A program made the translations under genes and the position numbers. Below are positions 7,600 through 13,844 of a stretch of 15,716 nucleotides of DNA, piece after piece. The notes beneath the pieces were generated by a model. That model was given only the letters and a program-made list of their open reading frames with translations, was not told where the DNA came from and did no database searches. Numbering within the stretch: the first letter of the stretch is position 1; each line of letters opens with the position of its first letter. This DNA comes from UKL13-2 sp043756275 (GTDB lineage Bacteria > Pseudomonadota > Gammaproteobacteria > Burkholderiales > Usitatibacteraceae): positions 1 to 15,716 of the forward strand of contig JAYURJ010000073.1 in the NCBI GenBank assembly GCA_043756275.1, given 5' to 3'.

Positions 7600-7739
7600 G
7601 GTGGCGGCAGGAGGATATTGGGATAAATGAGGGGGCAAACGGAAACCGCAGGACAAATGTTGCAGTGCAGAATAAGGATAGAATTATAGCCGAGCAATCC
7701 CCTGCAATCTTTACAACCGACGCGCCCACGAGACCCGCC
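7600..7739. promoter_or_regulatory. divergent ppsA / ppsR intergenic region
   Basis: These 140 nt separate the divergent starts of ppsA and ppsR and must hold the ppsA promoter and probably that of ppsR. An AT-rich stretch at about 7671-7689 (aataaggatagaattatag) could supply a -10 element toward ppsR, with a weak ttgcag at 7660-7665 upstream. Neither matches the consensus well, and I saw no clear operator. Confidence 0.35.
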
Positions 7740-8564
7740 ATGCCAGACCGCCGCACCGCCTTTTTTATCTCCGACCGCACCGGTATTACCGTTGAAATGC
7801 TCGGCAATTCTCTGCTTACCCAGTTCGACGTGGTCGAATTTCGACGCATTACCCTGCCCTTTATCGACAATCTGGATAAGGCACGGGACGCACTCGTCCA
7901 GATCAAAGCCGCCCATCTGGATTCGGGGATGCGGCCATTGGTGTTCACCTCACTCATGGCCGATGATCTACGCGAAGAAATCGCCAAGGCCGATGCGATG
8001 GTGCTGGATATGTTCGAGCGTTTTATCGTGCCGATGGAGGCCGAACTCAAGGTTAAATCAGCGCACGCTGTGGGGCGCAGCCATTCTGCAGGCAATTTCG
8101 CGGACTATAATCAGCGCATCGAGGCCGTCAATTACACGATGGCGCACGATGACGGCGTCACCAACCGTAATCTCGATCAGGCAGACCTCATCCTGGTCGG
8201 CGTTTCACGCAGTGGCAAAACGCCAACCTGCCTGTACCTCGCGCTGCAATTCGGCATCAAAGCGGCCAACTATCCGTTGATTCCGGAAGACCTTGAAAAG
8301 CTGAAACTGCCGCCTGCGTTATTGTCGCTCAAGCACAAAGTCTGGGGACTCACGATCATCCCGGAGCGGCTCCAGCAGATTCGTCAGGAACGCAAGCCCG
8401 ATAGCAAATATGCCGCACTGGACAATTGCAAATGGGAGGTGAACACCGCAGAAATCGTGATGAAGAACGCCGGTATTTCCTATTTGAACTCCACCACCAA
8501 GAGCATCGAGGAGTTGGCGACGACGATCCTGCATGAAGCGCAACTGGCACGGCGGGTTTATTAG
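7740..8564 (+). CDS. ppsR: PEP synthase regulatory protein (bifunctional kinase / pyrophosphorylase, DUF299)
   Basis: PpsR switches PEP synthase off by ADP-dependent phosphorylation of a threonine next to its catalytic histidine, and on again by phosphate-dependent removal of that group. The 274-residue length is normal. The N-terminal signature RRTAFFISDRTGITVEMLG is at 4-22. The P-loop-like motif GVSRSGKTPTCLYLA is at 154-168. NYPLIPEDL and KVWGLTIIPERLQQIRQER follow, and the end ISYLNSTTKSIEELATTIL is typical. The frame runs back to 7548, but the first 64 codons overlap the ppsA start on the other strand, and homology begins at the ATG at 7740, so that start is used. The target enzyme ppsA lies immediately adjacent and divergent. 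Confidence 0.96.
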   Translation: MPDRRTAFFISDRTGITVEMLGNSLLTQFDVVEFRRITLPFIDNLDKARDALVQIKAAHLDSGMRPLVFTSLMADDLREEIAKADAMVLDMFERFIVPMEAELKVKSAHAVGRSHSAGNFADYNQRIEAVNYTMAHDDGVTNRNLDQADLILVGVSRSGKTPTCLYLALQFGIKAANYPLIPEDLEKLKLPPALLSLKHKVWGLTIIPERLQQIRQERKPDSKYAALDNCKWEVNTAEIVMKNAGISYLNSTTKSIEELATTILHEAQLARRVY

Positions 8565-8579
8565 CGGGGCATCCCCCGC
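8564..8579 (+). terminator. short GC hairpin at the ppsR stop
   Basis: A 6-bp GC stem, gcgggg (8564-8569) and ccccgc (8574-8579), with a 4-nt loop begins on the last base of the ppsR stop codon. Only a short gttt follows, so it is at best a weak intrinsic terminator, or a 3'-end stabilising hairpin. Confidence 0.4.
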
Positions 8580-8702
8580 GTTTGGGCTGAAACCACAACA
8601 GTAGCGCGGCTGCAACAGAAGCCAGCCCGCACCCGGCCTGACACTGCTTGTTTCTTGTTTCGCCCCCCCAGTTGTGCCATGATTTCGGCTGGCAATAAAC
8701 GA

Positions 8703-8728
8703 CACTGCGAACCAGCACTGCGAACCAG
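8703..8728 (+). repeat. 13-bp perfect tandem repeat, two copies
   Basis: The unit cactgcgaaccag occurs twice head to tail (8703-8715 and 8716-8728) and is followed by another cac. It lies in the 5' region of the autotransporter gene, about 75 nt before its start codon. A run of seven Cs (8663-8669) lies just upstream. Confidence 0.9.
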
Positions 8729-8790
8729 CACCGGGCCGTTGCTGTGATGGATGGCCCAACAACATAATAATTCTAATTTTTACCCTCCCG

Positions 8791-8795
8791 AGGAG
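8791..8795 (+). promoter_or_regulatory. ribosome binding site deciding the autotransporter start
   Basis: AGGAG lies 6 nt before the ATG at 8802. It selects that codon over the earlier in-frame ATG at 8751, which has no such site and would put 17 polar residues in front of the signal peptide. Confidence 0.85.
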
Positions 8796-8801
8796 CTTCA
8801 T

Positions 8802-10673
8802 ATGTCATTTAAAAAACGTGTCATTCCCGCACTGGTAGCGTCTGCAATGCTCGTGGGTGCGCCATCCGCCCATGCCATCAAATTCAGCGGTGTGTTTGTG
8901 TTCGGCGATTCATTGTCGGATGCTGGTTTTTATCGCCCCTTTCTGGTCGCCATCGGCACGCCTGCCGGCACCGCAGCAGGATTAGGCCGCTTCACCACCA
9001 ACCCGGGTCCGGTTTGGGCAGAGTTGATCGCGCAAACCTACGGTGGAAATGCCGCGCCATCCAACGCGGGCGGCGGCATCTATGCCCAAGGCGGCGCGCG
9101 TGCGCAGGGTGATTCTTCCACCACGCCTCCGGGTTTTGCGCAGCGCCCGGTAGGCACACAGATCACCGAATATCTGGCTTCATCGAGCGGAACTGCCGAT
9201 CCCCGTGCGCTTTACGCGGTGTGGGCGGGTGCCAATGATATTTTCCAGAACTTTGCCGGTATTGCTGGCGGCACAGTTAACCCGACCACCGTCATCAATA
9301 CGGCAGCGGGAACTGAAATCGCGCAAATCGCACGTCTGCGGACGGCGGGTGCACGCTACATCATGGTGTTCAATCTTCCCGACCTCGGCAGCACGCCTGC
9401 TTTCTCGCCGCTCGTCGTTGGCGCAGCCGGCAGTGCAGCGGCAACCTCACTGTCGCTCGGCTACAACGCGACGCTTTTTGGCGGACTGATCGGCACCAAA
9501 GTCATTCCCGTTGATACGTTCTCATTGTTTGCAGACGTAAAAGCAAATGCCGCCGCGTTCGGTTTCACGAACACCACCGGTGTTGCCTGTAACGCGACCC
9601 CGCCAGCGGGATTGATTTCCTGCGGCCCGGGCAATCTCGTGGTGCCGGGCGCGGCAGCGTCTTATCTGTTCGCCGATAGCGTGCACCCAACCACCGGCTC
9701 CCATGCCATCGTGGCTGATTTCGTCAAGTCGCTGATCGATGGCCCGAATACTTATTCAACGATGGTCGAAGTACCGATGTCGTCGCGCGCAGCACACATC
9801 CGCACCCTCGATGATGGACTTCGTACCGGACAAACGGCACAAGTCGGCAAAATTGTTGCGTTTGCGGCGGGCGATGGTGGCAAATCTGATATCTCGATTA
9901 ATCCGTTGTCACCTCAATCGAACACCAAGAACCGCGCCGGCTCCGTTGGCGTGTCGATGCGCGCTTCGGATCTTTTGACAGTCGGTGTCGCAGCAGGCAA
10001 ATCGAACGCTGATACCAGCCTTGGTTCAGCGGGTAAATTTGATCTCGACGAGACCGCGATTTCGATATTCGCCGCACTAAAAGCAGACGGCTTCTATGGC
10101 AGCTTCACGGGGACTTCGTCGGACCTGAAATTCAAAAACGTGCAGCGTGTGGTCAAGTTGGGCATCGTCACCCGGGTGGCGTCCGCAAGCACCAAAGGCT
10201 CCAACATTTCATCGGCATTCGCGCTGGGATACGATTTCAACATGGGCCGGTTGTCAGCAGGGCCATTTGCATCGTTCACGTCGCAATCCATCGATGTCGC
10301 CGGTTTCACTGAATCGGGCGCCGGCTCGGCTGATCTGAATATTTTCCAGCAGGAACGTAGATCGCGCGTCACCAGCTTCGGTGTACGCGCATCCGCCGAT
10401 TTCGGCAACTGGACACCCTATGCACGCGTATCGATGGATAAAGAACGGTCCAACAATGATCGTTTCGTGTCAGCCAATCCGGTGTCGGTTGCCACTGGAT
10501 TGTCTTATGACATCCCCGGCTACAAGGGCGATGATTCATGGGTGACCGGTGTGGTCGGCATTCGCGGCAAAATCACCGACAGACTCGGTGTTTCGCTTGC
10601 GTTTTCGAAAGTGACGAGCAAGCAGAACGTGAGTCAGGATGCCGTTTCCGCAGGGCTTACGTTTGGTTTCTAA
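8802..10673 (+). CDS. GDSL/SGNH-family esterase autotransporter (EstA-like)
   Basis: The 623-residue protein is a surface-exposed lipolytic autotransporter. A clear signal peptide (MSFKKRVIPALVASAMLVGA, cleaved after SAHA, about residue 25) is followed by an SGNH hydrolase passenger (about 28-315). Block I is FVFGDSLSDAG with nucleophile Ser37. Block II is the Gly around YAQGGAR. Block III is WAGAND with Asn145. Block V is DSVHPTTGSH with Asp292 and His295. The complete catalytic set is therefore present. From about 375 to the end there are alternating hydrophobic strands typical of an autotransporter beta-barrel, finishing in GLTFGF with a C-terminal Phe, the outer-membrane insertion signal. 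Short-chain ester or glycerophospholipid hydrolysis is expected from the family; the real substrate is unknown. The length is near that of Pseudomonas EstA. The gene is monocistronic: ppsR ends 237 nt upstream and a strong terminator follows. Confidence 0.94.
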   Translation: MSFKKRVIPALVASAMLVGAPSAHAIKFSGVFVFGDSLSDAGFYRPFLVAIGTPAGTAAGLGRFTTNPGPVWAELIAQTYGGNAAPSNAGGGIYAQGGARAQGDSSTTPPGFAQRPVGTQITEYLASSSGTADPRALYAVWAGANDIFQNFAGIAGGTVNPTTVINTAAGTEIAQIARLRTAGARYIMVFNLPDLGSTPAFSPLVVGAAGSAAATSLSLGYNATLFGGLIGTKVIPVDTFSLFADVKANAAAFGFTNTTGVACNATPPAGLISCGPGNLVVPGAAASYLFADSVHPTTGSHAIVADFVKSLIDGPNTYSTMVEVPMSSRAAHIRTLDDGLRTGQTAQVGKIVAFAAGDGGKSDISINPLSPQSNTKNRAGSVGVSMRASDLLTVGVAAGKSNADTSLGSAGKFDLDETAISIFAALKADGFYGSFTGTSSDLKFKNVQRVVKLGIVTRVASASTKGSNISSAFALGYDFNMGRLSAGPFASFTSQSIDVAGFTESGAGSADLNIFQQERRSRVTSFGVRASADFGNWTPYARVSMDKERSNNDRFVSANPVSVATGLSYDIPGYKGDDSWVTGVVGIRGKITDRLGVSLAFSKVTSKQNVSQDAVSAGLTFGF

Positions 10674-10707
10674 CTACAGCTAAAGCAGCTCTGCCTTAAA
10701 GCCTCAC

Positions 10708-10742
10708 AAAAGGCCGCACGATTGAACATCGTGCGGCCTTTT
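10708..10742 (+). terminator. rho-independent terminator after the autotransporter gene
   Basis: A perfect 15-bp stem, aaaaggccgcacgat (10708-10722) and atcgtgcggcctttt (10728-10742), with a 5-nt loop ends in a T-rich tail. It starts 35 nt after the autotransporter stop. Confidence 0.93.
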
Positions 10743-10777
10743 TCATTTTCTACCCTCCACCGTGCGATGATGCTGCC

Positions 10778-11095
10778 GTGAAACGCATCTACACCGCCGC
10801 AAATCTTGCCGACGCACATCTGGTGCGCGACCTCCTCCAACAGGCCGGAATCGCTGCGCATATTTTTAACGAATACGCGATGGCAGCGATGGGTGATGTC
10901 CCCATGGGCTCTGCCTACCCGCAAGTCTGGATAGCGCAATTGCATCAGGAGCAGCATGCGCGTGCCGTGATCACAGACTACGAGAAAAAGCCGATGTCGT
11001 CGGCCAATAAAATTTGTGCCCCCTGCGGCGAGGCGAGCCCGGGGGAATTTGAGCTTTGCTGGAATTGCGGGGAGCCGCTTGCGAATGCGGGCTAA
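10778..11095 (+). CDS. DUF2007 small protein with C-terminal zinc ribbon
   Basis: The protein has 105 residues. The N-terminal part (about 1-68), MKRIYTAANLADAHLVRDLL then AGIAAHIFNEYA and PQVWIAQLHQEQHARAVI, matches DUF2007, sometimes called a putative prokaryotic signal-transducing domain and structurally PII-like. The C-terminus carries a four-cysteine zinc ribbon, CAPC (Cys80, Cys83) and CWNC (Cys94, Cys97), spaced as in rubredoxin-like knuckles. A GTG at 10778 is the only start that fits the conserved N-terminus; there is no good Shine-Dalgarno sequence, and the two ATGs just upstream are out of frame. It lies 35 nt after the autotransporter terminator and ends 6 nt before the convergent SemiSWEET stop. 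The function is unknown; binding of zinc and a regulatory partner is inference. Confidence 0.85.
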   Translation: MKRIYTAANLADAHLVRDLLQQAGIAAHIFNEYAMAAMGDVPMGSAYPQVWIAQLHQEQHARAVITDYEKKPMSSANKICAPCGEASPGEFELCWNCGEPLANAG

Positions 11096-11101
11096 GTCTA
11101 T

Positions 11102-11356
11102 CTAACCCCACCTCAACTTCATCGCAATCACAATAGCCACCAACACCAAGGTCAAGATATTGGCGATGATGATCGGCCAAATCGCCAGTAGCCAACCGTA
11201 CGCCAGCCAGCAAAGTATGCCAACGGTGAGAATGGCGTACATGCCCATTGAAATATCCCGCGCCGAGCGGGAACGCCAGACTTTCAATACCTGCGGCAAA
11301 TAGGCGATGGTGGTGCAGAAGGCGGCGAGCGTGCCCAGCCAATCGATGTGCGTCAT
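11102..11356 (-). CDS. SemiSWEET-family transporter (PQ-loop, MtN3/saliva)
   Basis: This 84-residue membrane protein has three predicted helices (about 6-25, 38-56, 59-79), exactly one SWEET repeat. The PQ-loop motif is TIAYLPQVLKVWRSRSARDI, with Pro21-Gln22. WLAYGWLL (50-57) and PIIIANILTL with the conserved Asn66 follow. SemiSWEETs act as homodimers that move sugars by facilitated diffusion in the inner membrane; the substrate here is unknown. The ATG overlaps the stop of the upstream yhhQ-like gene by 4 nt (ATGA), so translation is probably coupled. It is the last gene of the lpx-rnhB-methyltransferase run and converges with the DUF2007 gene with only 6 nt between the stops and no visible terminator. 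Confidence 0.9.
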   Translation of the reverse strand: MTHIDWLGTLAAFCTTIAYLPQVLKVWRSRSARDISMGMYAILTVGILCWLAYGWLLAIWPIIIANILTLVLVAIVIAMKLRWG

Positions 11357-12060
11357 GTTTTCAACGAGAACGGGGTGAAGTTGGTGTCGCGGTCAAAGTA
11401 ATCCTCGGCTTCGGCTTTCTTCAGCGCGTTCACGATGCGTATGGTCACTGGCAGCATCACAACCTCCACCATGACCTTCAGCAGCCACTGCGCGGCCATG
11501 ATCTTGAGCAGCAAATCGTTGCCCCAGATGCCGTAGAACGCGATGGGATAAAACAACATCGAGTCCACACCCTCACCGAATATTGTCGAGACCACGAAGC
11601 GCCAACCCATGCGTTTGCCGCCGCTGGCCAATTTCATTCTCGCGAGCACGAACGAATTGACGAACTCCCCGCAAAAGTAAGCGATCATGGACGCCATCAC
11701 GATGCGTGGCGTTTGCCCGAATACGGTCTCGTATGCGGCCTGATTGGGCCAGCCGGGCGCTGCCGGCAGGGCCACCACAACGGTGGCCATGAGTGCTGCA
11801 AACGCCATCGCGCCGAAGCCCGCCCAGATGACCTTGCGCGCCCGGGCATAACCGTAGACCTCGGTGAGAATGTCGCCGAACACGTAGCTCAGCGGGAAGA
11901 ACAAAACACCCGCACCAAACGCGAATGTGGTTACACCGAGCCATTCGAGCCACGGTGTGTTGATTTGCGCCGCCTTGGCCGGGCCGATGAGGTTGGAACA
12001 CAGGTACACCACGACGAAAGCCACCATCACCAATTCAAAGAATCGGTAATTGCGAACCAT
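11353..12060 (-). CDS. yhhQ: queuosine precursor transporter (YhhQ / DUF165 / VUT family)
   Basis: The 235-residue inner-membrane protein has about six hydrophobic helices. The DUF165 signatures are FFPLSYVFGDILTEVYGYAR (54-73), followed by ARKVIWAGF, then YFCGEFVNSFVLARMK (128-143) and GWRFVVSTIFGEGVDSMLFY (152-171). The family imports the 7-deazaguanine precursors preQ0/preQ1 for tRNA queuosine. The start was set at the ATG at 12060 (MVRNYRFFELVMVAF) because it aligns with the family; the frame continues 41 residues to 12183, into the methyltransferase gene, and those residues are unlike the family. No good ribosome site precedes the ATG, so a TTG a few codons upstream is possible. It follows the methyltransferase stop by 26 nt and overlaps the SemiSWEET start by 4 nt. 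Confidence 0.93.
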   Translation of the reverse strand: MVRNYRFFELVMVAFVVVYLCSNLIGPAKAAQINTPWLEWLGVTTFAFGAGVLFFPLSYVFGDILTEVYGYARARKVIWAGFGAMAFAALMATVVVALPAAPGWPNQAAYETVFGQTPRIVMASMIAYFCGEFVNSFVLARMKLASGGKRMGWRFVVSTIFGEGVDSMLFYPIAFYGIWGNDLLLKIMAAQWLLKVMVEVVMLPVTIRIVNALKKAEAEDYFDRDTNFTPFSLKT

Positions 12061-12086
12061 CGTCGGCGAGTCAGGTGGAGTGAGTG

Positions 12087-12932
12087 TCAAGATGAAATGG
12101 TGTCCGCGCGCGCACTTGCGGACTTGATTGGCGCGGTCGCCGACATGCCGCCAAGACGCTGGCGCACAAGTTCGAAAAGGCAAATCGCCCCTGCTGCTGC
12201 CGCGTTGAGCGACTCTATGTTGCCGGGCATTGGAATCGTGACACGATGGGTTGCGGCATTTGCGGTTGCGGGCGATAACCCGGCACCTTCGTTGCCGATC
12301 AAAAAAACGGTTGGCTTCTGAAGATTGCTGGCAAACAGCGGTGTTGAATTTTCAGTTTGTGCAACGAGCGCGAGAGATTGACCTTGGAAGCGGCTGATGA
12401 AATCAACCAGATCGACGCCTTCATCAATGTTGAGCGAAAAATGCGCGCCCTGCGCAGCACGCAGCACTTTCGGTGCCCAGGCAAATGCACAGGTTTTTGA
12501 AAGTGCCACATGTCGCACACCCGCAGCGGCGGCACTGCGCAACATCGAGCCGACATTTCCCGGGTCCTGCACGTCTTCAAGTGCGAGCACGACATCAGCG
12601 GATTCGGGAATCGCGGTCGCCACCGGCGTAGGCACGATGGCCATCATGAACGCGGGGGAATCGAGTGTTGAAGCGCTGACCATCAACACATCAGCCAACA
12701 CATTGTGGCTGGCGCTGCGGCAGCGCATGAGAATTTCCAGCACTTCCCGTCGCTCTCGTGCGGATTCGCTGCATGCCACTGCGATGGGCTCGCCGACGGC
12801 ATCCACGTAAGCGCGAATCAGGTGGATGCCATCCAATACTGTCAGCCCTGCCTTTTTGCGTTCACGCGATGAGTGTGCGAGTGCGATGAGCTGCTTGACG
12901 AAGGTATTGTCGCGGGAGCGGATGGTTTTCAT
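12087..12932 (-). CDS. SpoU/TrmH-family RNA 2'-O-methyltransferase
   Basis: This 281-residue SPOUT enzyme uses S-adenosylmethionine to methylate a ribose 2'-OH in rRNA or tRNA. An N-terminal substrate-binding region (about 1-100) contains KQLIALAHSSRERKKAGLTV and LDGIHLIR. The catalytic knot domain then shows the three SpoU motifs. Motif 1 is LEDVQDPGNVGSMLRSAAAA (118-137), with Asn126 and Arg132. Motif 2 is FLIGNEGAGLS (210-220), with Glu215. Motif 3 is IPMPGNIESLNAAAAGAI (233-250), with Ser241 and Asn243. The layout resembles RlmB, TsnR or mitochondrial MRM3; which nucleotide it modifies cannot be told. In betaproteobacteria a gene of this kind commonly follows rnhB. Here 276 nt with a palindromic element separate the two. 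Confidence 0.92.
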   Translation of the reverse strand: MKTIRSRDNTFVKQLIALAHSSRERKKAGLTVLDGIHLIRAYVDAVGEPIAVACSESARERREVLEILMRCRSASHNVLADVLMVSASTLDSPAFMMAIVPTPVATAIPESADVVLALEDVQDPGNVGSMLRSAAAAGVRHVALSKTCAFAWAPKVLRAAQGAHFSLNIDEGVDLVDFISRFQGQSLALVAQTENSTPLFASNLQKPTVFLIGNEGAGLSPATANAATHRVTIPMPGNIESLNAAAAGAICLFELVRQRLGGMSATAPIKSASARADTISS

Positions 12933-13208
12933 CGTGAAAATTTACAAACACTAGCACTGGCGAGGCTTTCTGGCGATAAACCTCCTGAACACCGCACCAG
13001 TGCTTGATCTACATATTTATTTGTTGTTATTAATTCGGCAGCTAAATATGTTGAATCGTCGTCCCCGCGAAGGCGGGGATCCAGTGACTTCACGAGGTAC
13101 GCCACTGGATTCCCGCCTTCGCGGGAACGACGGCTCTTGAAATTCTTCAACATATTTAGTCGCCTGATCAAAAGAAGCATTTCTATATCGGGTTCAGCGG
13201 ATGCATCG
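12933..13208. other. intergenic gap between rnhB and the methyltransferase gene
   Basis: This gap interrupts an otherwise compact minus-strand run. It contains the palindromic element at 13042-13159 and a weaker inverted repeat, agcactgg (12953-12960) with ccagtgct (12997-13004), just upstream of the methyltransferase start. An 83-codon open frame across the gap reads through the repeat and is not considered a gene. The methyltransferase may need its own promoter here, but none is obvious. Confidence 0.7.
13042..13159. repeat. 118-bp nested palindromic element (REP-pair / MITE-like)
   Basis: The outer ends are a perfect 14-bp inverted repeat, ctaaatatgttgaa (13042-13055) and ttcaacatatttag (13146-13159). 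Inside are two 30-nt arms, 13057-13086 and 13103-13132, complementary at 28 of 30 positions around a 16-nt spacer. Each arm also folds on its own: tccccgc / gcgggga on the left and ttcccgc / gcgggaa on the right. The two arm-to-arm differences are at paired positions, so both small stems remain intact. The cgtcgt-cccgcgaaggcggg-atccagtg core is of a kind often dispersed in proteobacterial genomes. No flanking target duplication or transposase was seen. Confidence 0.85.
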
Positions 13209-13832
13209 TTAGCGTTGTCGCGTGATCAGCAATCTTTGTCCGGCTTCACGCACCGGCCGAAAACTCTGCCGGTGAATGTCGCAGGGGCCAACGGCCATCA
13301 GCGCTTCAAGATGAATGCGGGTGCCGTAGCCCTTGTGTCGGGCAAAACCATACTGCGGGTAACGAATGTCGAGATTGCACATTTCACGGTCCCTTGCGGT
13401 TTTGGCGAGAATCGAGGCGGCGGAAATTTCGGCGATGAATCGGTCGCCCTCAACAACAGCGCGACACGGATACGCGACACGCGGCACATGCAGACCATCG
13501 ACGACGACTTCAAGTCGTTGTGATGTCGGGTATTGCGAACCTTCCAATCCGTCCAATCCGTCTACTGCACGTTTCATCGCCAGCAATGATGCCTGAAGAA
13601 TATTGAGCGCATCGATTTCCTCAACACTCGCCTGCGCCACACAAAACGCCAGCGCCTTCTCACGGATTTCAAACTCAAGCGCCACACGTTTTTTTTCTGA
13701 TAACACCTTTGAGTCGGCCAGCCCGCGAATGGGCCGTGAAGGATCGAGAATCACAGCCGCCGCGTACACAGCGCCTGCAAGCGGGCCACGTCCGGCTTCA
13801 TCGACTCCGCAAATTTGCATGCGTAATTTCAT
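13209..13832 (-). CDS. rnhB: ribonuclease HII
   Basis: RNase HII cuts the RNA strand of RNA-DNA hybrids and removes single ribonucleotides misincorporated in DNA. The 207-residue protein carries the full active site: Asp11 and Glu12 in CGVDEAGRGPLAG, Asp112 in VVVDGLHVP, and Asp130 in VVEGDRFIAEISAASILAKT. RDREM and YPQYGFARHKGYGT follow, as in the family. The ATG at 13832 has an AAGGA site (complement of 13842-13846) 9 nt upstream, overlapping the lpxB stop, which supports coupled translation. A second in-frame ATG at 13820 is less well placed. Downstream of lpxB is the classic position for this gene in proteobacteria. Confidence 0.97.
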   Translation of the reverse strand: MKLRMQICGVDEAGRGPLAGAVYAAAVILDPSRPIRGLADSKVLSEKKRVALEFEIREKALAFCVAQASVEEIDALNILQASLLAMKRAVDGLDGLEGSQYPTSQRLEVVVDGLHVPRVAYPCRAVVEGDRFIAEISAASILAKTARDREMCNLDIRYPQYGFARHKGYGTRIHLEALMAVGPCDIHRQSFRPVREAGQRLLITRQR

Positions 13833-13844
13833 GCGGCCGATTCC

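Noticed and set aside
7600..7656. N-terminal extension of ppsA from a TTG start
   Set aside because: PpsA homology begins at the ATG at 7599; the extension is not family-like.
7548..7739. N-terminal extension of ppsR
   Set aside because: It would overlap the ppsA start codon on the other strand, and the conserved RRTAFFISDRTG begins right after the ATG at 7740.
11248..12321. 357-codon plus-strand frame antisense to the transporters and the methyltransferase
   Set aside because: The three minus-strand genes it covers have clear family motifs. This frame is His/Arg-rich, matches nothing I recognise and has no ribosome site; it looks like a GC-driven shadow.
12981..12986. Perfect AGGAGG on the minus strand upstream of the methyltransferase
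   Set aside because: No start codon lies at a usable distance after it. The real ATG at 12932 is about 50 nt away, so it is likely chance.
12929..13180. 83-codon open frame on the minus strand between rnhB and the methyltransferase
   Set aside because: Its middle (SRRSREGGNPV, then DPRLRGDD) is a direct translation of the palindromic element, a familiar false protein made by such repeats. It also overlaps the methyltransferase start and shows no domain.
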